DNA of 6,855 nt, taken from an uncultured Caulobacterales bacterium. GTDB taxonomy: Bacteria; Pseudomonadota; Alphaproteobacteria; Caulobacterales; Maricaulaceae. The stretch is taken from positions 1 to 6,855 of the forward strand of contig CALJNJ010000033.1 of the NCBI GenBank assembly GCA_937981945.1. The letters are read 5' to 3'. A program made the translations under genes and the position numbers. Shown here piece by piece: positions 1 through 4,779 of the stretch (position 1 is the first letter of the stretch; each line of letters starts with the position of its first letter). Under the pieces are notes generated by a model, which had not been told where the DNA came from, made no database searches, and saw only the letters and a program-made list of their open reading frames with translations.

Positions 1-2
1 CT

Positions 3-185
3 CCATGGCTGACCGTTTGGTTTGAAAGTTTGACCATTAATGACGATGCCGCCTTTGATGCGTACAGTCAGACCCGATCCCAAGTTTGGAACGCCGGCAT
101 TGCACTCTTATGGCTTGGCGCGATTTTATCGGTGATCACAGGGTTTAGACTCATGACGGATAAGTCCGCCGCGAATGACGGATAA
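3..185 (+). CDS. Probable CDP-alcohol phosphatidyltransferase family protein, C-terminal end only (5' truncated by window)
   Basis: Reading frame 3 is open from the window edge to a TAA at 183-185, giving 60 residues, while the other two forward frames close within the first 25 bases. The peptide begins PWLTVWFESLTINDD. It has a hydrophobic segment at about local residues 30-47 (WNAGIALLWLGAILSVITGF) and ends in a short polar tail (MTDKSAANDG). A last membrane helix followed by G-F/Y and a short charged tail is how CDP-alcohol phosphatidyltransferases end, and the next gene, pgsA, belongs to that family. Its stop lies 11 bases inside the first candidate pgsA start, or 4 bases before the second, so the two are probably co-transcribed and translationally coupled. 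The catalytic motif would lie upstream of the window, so family membership is inferred from the tail and the neighbour. Another small membrane protein remains possible. Confidence 0.5.
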   Translation, partial: PWLTVWFESLTINDDAAFDAYSQTRSQVWNAGIALLWLGAILSVITGFRLMTDKSAANDG

Positions 186-765
186 TCACATGACGCCGGG
201 GCTGAAATCCCGCATCCCCAATATACTGACGGTCGGCCGAATATTGTCGATCCCGGTCTTAGTGGCCGGCAGTTTAGTGACATCGACGGGAACGGCGACC
301 GCTTTGGTTGCATTCGGAACAATTGTTTTGTTCGTCCTGGCCTGCATCACAGATTTCTTGGATGGCTATTGGGCCCGAAAATGGAATCTCACATCAGATT
401 TCGGACGCATGATTGACCCAATCGCTGACAAATTATTGGTTGCGGCTTGTCTGATCGCCATTGCCATTGCTTATGGCGGTGCTTGGTACATTTTAGTCCC
501 GGCTATGGCTGTCATCGGACGGGACATTTTAGTCAGCGGCGCCCGTGAGCACGCGGCCCTGAAATCCAGAGCCATGCCACCCACAAAATTAGCGAAATGG
601 AAAACAGCCTGTGAAATGCTCGCCATCGCCTTGTTTATATTGTCTATGGTTCTGAAAACCGGAGACGCCCCGATAGAGTCAGCAGCAACAATATTTCTAT
701 GGCTCGCTGCAGCTCTGTCCGTTTACACGGGCAGTTTATATTTCAGAGCGTCGCTTAAAGCGTAA
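175..765 (+). CDS. pgsA: CDP-diacylglycerol--glycerol-3-phosphate 3-phosphatidyltransferase (phosphatidylglycerophosphate synthase)
   Basis: An integral inner-membrane enzyme that transfers the phosphatidyl group from CDP-diacylglycerol to sn-glycerol 3-phosphate. It makes phosphatidylglycerophosphate, the precursor of phosphatidylglycerol and cardiolipin. The complete CDP-alcohol phosphotransferase signature DGxxARx8Gx3Dx3D is present: D63-G64, A67-R68, G77, D81 and D85, the aspartates that bind metal and substrate. The N-terminal SRIPNILTVGRI segment (residues 12-23) is the usual PgsA opening. Hydrophobic segments lie near residues 24-35, 41-60, 87-118, 147-161 and 170-190. The length of 196 residues is normal. 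The start is ambiguous: ATG 175 overlaps the upstream gene, while ATG 190 (M6) follows its stop by 4 bases and has a GGA at better spacing (181-area). Both leave the motif intact. The 3' end overlaps ilvE on the other strand by 11 bases. Confidence 0.93.
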   Translation: MTDNHMTPGLKSRIPNILTVGRILSIPVLVAGSLVTSTGTATALVAFGTIVLFVLACITDFLDGYWARKWNLTSDFGRMIDPIADKLLVAACLIAIAIAYGGAWYILVPAMAVIGRDILVSGAREHAALKSRAMPPTKLAKWKTACEMLAIALFILSMVLKTGDAPIESAATIFLWLAAALSVYTGSLYFRASLKA

Positions 766-1633
766 TTTTTCCGCGGACCAATTGGTCATAATCTGACGCG
801 AGAGCATGGCAGATATCACCCGGCGTATATTTCATGCCGGCAATTTCCCGCACAGGCGTCACTTCAGCAGCCGTCCCGACCACAAAACACTCCGTAAAAT
901 GCGGAAGTTCTGATGGATAAATATCGCGTTTATAGACTTTAATTCCGCGCTTTTCTGCCAATTTAAAAACTGTGTCATGGGTGATGCCTTCCAACAGAAT
1001 ATCATTGGTCGGCGTATGGAGTTCCCCGTCGCGAATAAAGAAGATATGAGCGCCGGTACATTCCGCTACCCGGCCTTTATAGTCGACCATCAAAGCGTCA
1101 TCGAACCCTTTTGCCTGAGCCGCATCTTTGGACATGGTACAAATCATATAGAGCCCTGCCCCTTTGGATTTGCACGGGATCGTATCCGGCGCCGGCCGCT
1201 TCCAATCTGCCCAGCACAAACGAATACCCTTCATTTTGTCTTCAAAGTAATTGCCCCAATGCCAAACAGCCACCGCCAAGTGAATTTGGTTATTCTTGGA
1301 GGCAACACCCATCATGTCCGAGCCGCGCCAAGCGATAGGGCGAATATAGGCATCTCCGAGACCGGATTTAGCTAATGTGTCATTACACGCTTTGTCGATT
1401 TGCTCGACGGTAAACGGGATTTCATATCCCATATGCTCGGCTGACTTGACCAGTCTTTTAGAGTGATCCGTCAGACGAAAAATCTTGCCTTCATAAGCGC
1501 GGTCACCTTCAAACACGCCCGAACCGTAATGTAGCGAATGGGTCAGAATATGAACTTTGGCTTCACGCCAGTCGACAAATTCGCCGTCCATCCAGATAAA
1601 TCCGTCCCGGTCGTGATATGGTTTTTCTAACAT
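755..1633 (-). CDS. ilvE: Branched-chain amino acid aminotransferase (PLP fold type IV)
   Basis: A cytosolic aminotransferase that interconverts valine, leucine and isoleucine with their 2-keto acids, using 2-oxoglutarate/glutamate and pyridoxal phosphate. It is the last step of branched-chain amino acid synthesis. Visible family landmarks are the GVFEGDRAY segment (39-47), R60 in FRLTDHSKR (phosphate-binding position), K157 in CKSKGAGLY (by alignment the Schiff-base lysine), E191 in VAECTGAHIFF, the LEGITHDT segment (214-221) and GTAAEVTPV (253-261). The 292-residue length matches the alphaproteobacterial form. Family members usually read E-x-T-G-x-N-I/L-F here, whereas this one has cysteine and histidine (ECTGAH). 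The ATG at 1633 has only a weak GGA about 10 bases upstream. The gene is divergent from the response regulator, with a candidate promoter at 1684-1712, and it ends inside the last codons of pgsA. Confidence 0.95.
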   Translation of the reverse strand: MLEKPYHDRDGFIWMDGEFVDWREAKVHILTHSLHYGSGVFEGDRAYEGKIFRLTDHSKRLVKSAEHMGYEIPFTVEQIDKACNDTLAKSGLGDAYIRPIAWRGSDMMGVASKNNQIHLAVAVWHWGNYFEDKMKGIRLCWADWKRPAPDTIPCKSKGAGLYMICTMSKDAAQAKGFDDALMVDYKGRVAECTGAHIFFIRDGELHTPTNDILLEGITHDTVFKLAEKRGIKVYKRDIYPSELPHFTECFVVGTAAEVTPVREIAGMKYTPGDICHALASDYDQLVRGKITL

Positions 1634-1683
1634 GGTCTAAATTCCGTCGTTTTGACTTTGCAGTCTTGATGTATCTTTCGCGG

Positions 1684-1712
1684 AATATTTGACTATGATA
1701 GCGGTAAGTCAA
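1684..1712 (-). promoter_or_regulatory. Candidate sigma-70-type promoter for ilvE
   Basis: On the minus strand, TTGACT (1712-1707) is followed by a 17-base spacer and AATATT (1689-1684), which fits the housekeeping -35/-10 pattern. The predicted transcript would begin near 1677, about 44 bases before the ilvE start. The -35 hexamer is also one arm of an inverted repeat described separately. This is prediction by eye only. Confidence 0.45.
1689..1712. repeat. TTGACT/AGTCAA inverted repeat in the ilvE-response regulator intergenic region
   Basis: TTGACT at 1689-1694 and its reverse complement AGTCAA at 1707-1712 are separated by 12 bases. A third copy, TTGACT, lies at 1652-1657 in the same orientation as the first. 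The inverted pair overlaps the predicted ilvE promoter and lies 29-52 bases before the response regulator start. It could be an operator, possibly for autoregulation by the adjacent OmpR-type regulator. The hexamer also resembles a -35 element, so some copies may simply be promoter parts. Confidence 0.35.
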
Positions 1713-1740
1713 CAGGGCTTTTTTAAATATTTGAGGCAAA

Positions 1741-2448
1741 ATGAATTCGGAATCAGACATTCTAGAGCGCCATGAACTCCATTTATTGGTTGTGGATGAT
1801 GACGACAGAATTCGCTCGCTTCTGAAAAAATATCTCAGTCGGCAAGGTTATCGCGTCAGTACGGCGTCAGGCGCGGCGGACGCGCGAAACCTCATGAAAA
1901 CGCTCACATTCGATATGGTTATTCTTGATGTGATGATGCCCGGCGAAGACGGATTTGAATTCACTTCAGCCTTACGAAAATCCGGCAATATACCGATAAT
2001 ATTGCTGACGGCCAAAGGTGAGCCCCAATCGCGCATCGAAGGTCTGAAACTGGGCGCCGATGACTACATGCCCAAACCGTTTGAACCGGAAGAATTAGTC
2101 CTGCGAATAGAAGCTATTTTCAGACGCGCCGGTACTGATAAGCCTGCCCAAAATGTGCTCTTCGGACCTTGGGAATATGATTTAAAAAAGCTGACCCTAA
2201 AGAAAAACGGCGAACGCGTTCGTCTGACAACCGGTGAGGAGGCGCTTTTGACATTGCTGGCGAAATGCGGCGGCGCACCTGTCAGCCGTTATGCGCTTTC
2301 AGAAAAAATCAAAGCGAAATCCGAAAGAGCCGTCGATGTACAAATGACAAGGCTGAGACGCAAAATTGAAGACAACCCATCCGAACCCAATTTCATCCTG
2401 ACCGTTCGCGGTCACGGTTACAGGCTCCTGACAGACAATCCCAATTGA
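1741..2448 (+). CDS. OmpR/PhoB-family two-component response regulator
   Basis: A cytoplasmic DNA-binding response regulator. The receiver domain (about residues 13-128) has the acidic cluster D19-D20-D21, the phospho-acceptor D63 in ILDVMMPGEDG, the switch threonine T90 in ILLTAKG and the conserved K112 in MPKPFEPEEL. The winged-helix output domain (about 137-230) has the recognition stretch AVDVQMTRLRRKIE and ends with the typical VRGHGYRL. The length of 235 is standard. The ATG at 1741 has a GAGG Shine-Dalgarno (1733-1736) at normal spacing. Its stop overlaps the start of the cognate kinase (TTGA, 2445-2448), so the pair is one operon. Placement beside ilvE resembles alphaproteobacterial PetR/OmpR-type loci, but the orthology, signal and regulon cannot be read from sequence alone, so no symbol is assigned. 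Confidence 0.95.
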   Translation: MNSESDILERHELHLLVVDDDDRIRSLLKKYLSRQGYRVSTASGAADARNLMKTLTFDMVILDVMMPGEDGFEFTSALRKSGNIPIILLTAKGEPQSRIEGLKLGADDYMPKPFEPEELVLRIEAIFRRAGTDKPAQNVLFGPWEYDLKKLTLKKNGERVRLTTGEEALLTLLAKCGGAPVSRYALSEKIKAKSERAVDVQMTRLRRKIEDNPSEPNFILTVRGHGYRLLTDNPN

Positions 2449-3755
2449 AACCCTTAAAGCGATATCTGCCGAAGACATTGTTTGGCCGGGCATTGATGAT
2501 CATCATCTTGCCGGTCGCCATTATGCAAATTGTCGTCGCCTATATTTTCTTCAACGCGCATTGGGCGACAGTCACGGCGAGTCTGAGCGATAGCGTAGCC
2601 GCGGATGTCAGCTTATCCGTCGAGCTATATAAACAAGCACCCGGCGCGAATAGGGCCGATGATTTAGACGCTATGATGCGGCCCCATATGGAATTGTCGG
2701 TTGCCTTGGCTGATGATGAAGATCTTCCCACAGCCAATCGCCGCGCCTTTTTCTCCATCCTCGACAAAACATTGCAAAAGTCGCTTAATCAAAGCCTGAG
2801 CGATCCGTTTTGGTTTGATACAACCCGTTACCCCAATCACATCGATATTCGGGTCAAAGTCGATGAGGGCACATTGCGATTCATTGCAGCGCGCGAACGG
2901 GTCTTTGCGAAAACAGGATTTGTTTTCATTTTCTGGTTGGTTTTGGCCTCAGTTCTTTTGACCTTGGTCAGCATTATGTTTTTGCGCAATCAAGCCCGAC
3001 CGATCACTAAGCTGGCCGCGGCAGCCGATGCCTTTGGTAAAGGACAGGAAATATCAGACTTTAAACCGACGGGCGCAGCTGAAGTCAGATTGGCGGGCCA
3101 GTCTTTTATGAAAATGAAACAAAGACTAAGCCGGTTCATGGATCAAAGAACGACGATGCTCGCCGGGGTGAGTCACGATCTTCGCACCCCGCTGACCCGG
3201 CTGAACCTGCACTTAGCCATGCAGGAAGACACGGAAGATACCCGCGCCGCCAGAGCCGACATCAAAGATATGGAAGCCATGCTCGACGGCTATTTGGACT
3301 TTGCCCGCGGCATTACCGATGAAGAAACCGAAGAAATTTATATGGAAAGCTTTCTGGAAGATTTGATCGAAAAAACAGCCGGATCAAAACCGGAACTGAT
3401 TTTCGAGGGCCTTGCTCTGCCTATGCAGGTCAAATCCGTGGCGATGGCGCGCGCACTGAACAACCTTATCTCCAACAGCCAAAAATATGGCGACAGGATC
3501 ATCATGAAAGCCGAACAAAAACAGGATCGATTGTCATTGATTATTGATGATAACGGTCCGGGTGTTCCGGCGGACCAACGCTCCGAAGTTTTCAGACCCT
3601 TTGTCAGGCTGGATACATCCCGCAATCAAAATATCGAGGGCACCGGATTAGGCTTGGCAATCGCGCGCGACATTATTCGAAACCACGGCGGAACAATTTC
3701 ACTGGGAGATAGCGAGCTGGGCGGACTTAGGGTTTCCGTCAGCCTTCCCCGTTAA
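2445..3755 (+). CDS. EnvZ-type membrane sensor histidine kinase
   Basis: An inner-membrane sensor kinase that should phosphorylate the regulator encoded just upstream. Order of parts: TM1 (about 17-36), periplasmic region of roughly 120 residues (37-157), TM2 (about 159-180), HAMP linker (about 181-232, with P186 in ARPITKL), dimerisation/phosphoacceptor domain with H244 in GVSHDLRTPLTR, then the HATPase domain with N-box RALNNLISNSQKYG (336-349), G1 box DDNGPGVP (368-375), F-box VFRPFVR (382-388) and G2 box GTGLGL (399-404). All catalytic motifs are intact. Translation most likely starts at the TTG at 2445, which overlaps the regulator's TGA stop. The next Met (M18) would delete the conserved KRYLPKTLFGRAL stretch and cut into TM1. 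The 3' end abuts the stop codon of rcdA on the other strand with no base between. The periplasmic sensor region has no recognisable domain, so the signal is unknown. Confidence 0.95.
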   Translation: MKPLKRYLPKTLFGRALMIIILPVAIMQIVVAYIFFNAHWATVTASLSDSVAADVSLSVELYKQAPGANRADDLDAMMRPHMELSVALADDEDLPTANRRAFFSILDKTLQKSLNQSLSDPFWFDTTRYPNHIDIRVKVDEGTLRFIAARERVFAKTGFVFIFWLVLASVLLTLVSIMFLRNQARPITKLAAAADAFGKGQEISDFKPTGAAEVRLAGQSFMKMKQRLSRFMDQRTTMLAGVSHDLRTPLTRLNLHLAMQEDTEDTRAARADIKDMEAMLDGYLDFARGITDEETEEIYMESFLEDLIEKTAGSKPELIFEGLALPMQVKSVAMARALNNLISNSQKYGDRIIMKAEQKQDRLSLIIDDNGPGVPADQRSEVFRPFVRLDTSRNQNIEGTGLGLAIARDIIRNHGGTISLGDSELGGLRVSVSLPR

Positions 3756-4277
3756 TTACTCTTGAGGCTTAAACGCATTTTCCAGACGGCTGAGCTGATC
3801 GGCGACCGTGTTACCGATTTGGGCATTGATAGAGCCATAGAGGCTGCGGTCCAGCCGTGCGATCCGATCGTAAAGCTGATCGGCGCCCGCAATAAGCTCC
3901 AGCAATTTGGCGGGTAAAATCGGCGCCGCCTTGGCCAGGCCTGCAAAAGAAAGCTCATCGTCTTTTTTCTCGGTCTCGACAATTCGATACTTTGATTGGC
4001 AGGCTTCCGAAACGGTCATTTCTTCTTCTTTGATGGCGCGCTGGACTAAAAGCCAACTGGCCACCTGCATCAATTTTGTGGTCAGACGCATACTGTGCGA
4101 AGCATAAACCAAGGCATCGCCGCGAGAGAGCTTCTTACTTTCAGCGCGGCCGGGGCCGTCTAAATAAGCCGCCGTTTCCTCAACCAGATCCATGCCTTCT
4201 TTAAAAGTGCGCGCAAACAGGTCGGACGCGGTGAATTCACGCAAACGATCCTCTGATTGTGGGGCGACCTGGTTCAT
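3756..4277 (-). CDS. rcdA: RcdA-type regulator of CtrA degradation (DUF1465 family)
   Basis: RcdA is an alphaproteobacterial adaptor, best studied in Caulobacter. It works with CpdR and PopA to deliver CtrA and other substrates to the ClpXP protease at the G1-S transition. The protein is mostly helical and matches the family in the FARTFKEGMDLVEETAAYLD helix (21-40), the SMRLTTKLMQVASWLLVQRA segment (62-81), the acidic linker ending KKDDELSF (104-111) and the helix LLELIAGADQLYDRIARLD (125-143). The C-terminal tail is polar, as is usual. The frame opens further upstream, with possible starts at TTG 4373, ATG 4352 and ATG 4319. I chose ATG 4277 (173 residues) because of family length and a purine-rich AAGAAG about 8 bases before it; the longer forms add a polar, non-conserved extension. 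It lies downstream of DUF1192 on the same strand and converges on the kinase gene. Orthology is inferred from motifs, not from a search. Confidence 0.85.
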   Translation of the reverse strand: MNQVAPQSEDRLREFTASDLFARTFKEGMDLVEETAAYLDGPGRAESKKLSRGDALVYASHSMRLTTKLMQVASWLLVQRAIKEEEMTVSEACQSKYRIVETEKKDDELSFAGLAKAAPILPAKLLELIAGADQLYDRIARLDRSLYGSINAQIGNTVADQLSRLENAFKPQE

Positions 4278-4406
4278 GACTGATTCTTCTTTGTTCTCTG
4301 TAATATCGCGAGCATTCATTATTGTCTCATATTTTATTGTTTCGTCTCTCATGCCCGGATATTCGCCCGACAACGCCCTTGGAAATGCAAAGGATGAGCC
4401 GGTCTG

Positions 4407-4580
4407 TTATTTTTTGCCGAATATTTGATTTGCAGCCGATAATTCCTGTTTTTTCTTGGCCAATTCCACTTCCAAGCGAGAAATTTCGGATTTCAACACA
4501 ATTAATCGCGTCTCAAGCTCGTCAACAGAGATACCGTATAAGTCTTCGCCGATAGTAAAATCAGTATTTTTCTCGTCCAT
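4407..4580 (-). CDS. Small DUF1192-family protein
   Basis: A 57-residue protein with the DUF1192 pattern: an acidic N-terminus, the core LYGISVDELETRLIVLKSEI at residues 14-33, a short amphipathic or coiled-coil helix (SRLEVELAKKKQELSAA) and a basic end (IFGKK). Length and layout match this alphaproteobacterial family of about 60 residues, which has no assigned biochemical function. The ATG at 4580 is preferred over an in-frame TTG at 4658, because the added 26 residues resemble nothing in the family and overlap an inverted repeat. The Shine-Dalgarno is weak. The gene is upstream of rcdA on the same strand and probably shares its transcript; the gap is 129 bases to the chosen rcdA start, or 33 to the earliest one. 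Proximity to rcdA and trcR hints at cell-cycle or envelope work, but that is association only. Confidence 0.8.
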   Translation of the reverse strand: MDEKNTDFTIGEDLYGISVDELETRLIVLKSEISRLEVELAKKKQELSAANQIFGKK

Positions 4581-4609
4581 ATTGAATCTGCACCCAAGCT
4601 TGCGAACAC

Positions 4610-4630
4610 ATTGTCCGATTTGGGGACAAT
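4610..4630. repeat. 7-7-7 inverted repeat upstream of DUF1192
   Basis: ATTGTCC (4610-4616) and GGACAAT (4624-4630) are perfect inverted arms around a 7-base centre. The repeat is 30-50 bases upstream of the DUF1192 start, between it and the candidate -35 elements near 4652-4658. It could be a protein-binding operator or a hairpin in the DUF1192 5' leader. No regulator family is recognised. Confidence 0.4.
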
Positions 4631-4651
4631 CGCTAACTTTCTTAAAATCAC

Positions 4652-4679
4652 TTGTCAAATGCAGGAAAATGACTATGTA
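4652..4679 (+). promoter_or_regulatory. Weak candidate promoter toward trcR, with a back-to-back -35 toward DUF1192
   Basis: On the plus strand, TTGTCA (4652-4657) is followed 16 bases later by TATGTA (4674-4679). This is a weak -10, and TGTAAT at 4684-4689 is a better -10 hexamer but badly spaced. On the minus strand the overlapping bases 4658-4653 read TTGACA, a perfect -35, but the sequence 17 bases on (TAGCGA) is poor. Divergent promoters sharing this block would explain expression of both flanking genes. Start sites are uncertain by several bases, and this matters for the attenuator idea. Confidence 0.25.
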
Positions 4680-4716
4680 TTCTTGTAATTATTCGGCTCA
4701 ACAGCAGAATTTTTAA
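4675..4716 (+). CDS. Possible 13-residue leader peptide upstream of trcR
   Basis: ATG 4675 to TAA 4714-4716 encodes MYSCNYSAQQQNF. It is preceded by AGGA (4663-4666) at 8-base spacing, and an alternative ATG sits two codons earlier at 4669. The stop codon is six bases before the base of an intrinsic terminator hairpin (4723-4739), and the trcR start follows 35 bases after the terminator. A ribosome at or near the stop would cover the ascending arm of that hairpin. The ORF contains three consecutive Gln codons (4699-4707). A frame this short can occur by chance. The case rests on the Shine-Dalgarno and the position, not on protein similarity, and it needs a transcript that starts before about 4663. 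Confidence 0.25.
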   Translation: MYSCNYSAQQQNF

Positions 4717-4722
4717 AAATCG

Positions 4723-4745
4723 ACCCGGCTGAGCCGGGTTTTTTT
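4723..4745 (+). terminator. Intrinsic terminator facing trcR (possible attenuator)
   Basis: ACCCGGC (4723-4729), loop TGA, then GCCGGGT (4733-4739) form a perfect 7-bp GC-rich stem that runs directly into a seven-T tract (4739-4745) on the plus strand. The minus strand has a shorter T run (T5 two bases past the stem), so it may work weakly in both directions. No plus-strand gene ends upstream, since DUF1192 is transcribed the other way, so the hairpin lies between any promoter in the divergent region and trcR. An upstream segment, ATTCGGCTCA (4691-4700), can pair with TGAGCCGGGT (4730-4739), including two G-U pairs, and this pairing excludes the terminator. Confidence 0.8.
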
Positions 4746-4748
4746 AAT

Positions 4749-4763
4749 GTCCAAATTTTGGAC
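4749..4763. repeat. GTCCAAA-T-TTTGGAC palindrome just upstream of the trcR Shine-Dalgarno
   Basis: A perfect 15-base palindrome with a single central base (arms 4749-4755 and 4757-4763). It lies between the terminator T-tract (ends 4745) and the trcR Shine-Dalgarno GGAGG (4770-4774). As DNA it looks like an operator for a dimeric protein; as RNA it can fold a 6-bp hairpin with a 3-base loop next to the ribosome binding site. The sequence alone does not decide which. Confidence 0.5.
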
Positions 4764-4779
4764 GAACGCGGAGGCGTAG

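Noticed and set aside
977..1375. Plus-strand frame of 132 codons inside ilvE
   Set aside because: Lies wholly within the well-supported ilvE gene on the other strand and has no ribosome binding site or protein family features.
1563..1760. Minus-strand frame of 65 codons over the ilvE start and intergenic region
   Set aside because: Overlaps the ilvE start in another frame and the response regulator start; no family similarity.
3338..3625. Minus-strand frame of 95 codons within the kinase ATPase domain
   Set aside because: Antisense shadow; low-complexity Ser/Ala translation and no start context.
4192..4555. Plus-strand frames crossing rcdA and DUF1192
   Set aside because: Antisense to two genes with conserved family patterns; the translations resemble no protein.
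4584..4588. GANTC (CcrM methylation) sites near the DUF1192 and rcdA starts (also 4282-4286)
   Set aside because: The motif is expected about once per 256 bases and occurs repeatedly inside genes in this window, so single sites carry little weight.
4581..4658. N-terminal extension of DUF1192 to a TTG at 4658
   Set aside because: Adds 26 residues unlike the family, and the TTG is part of a TTGACA promoter-like hexamer.
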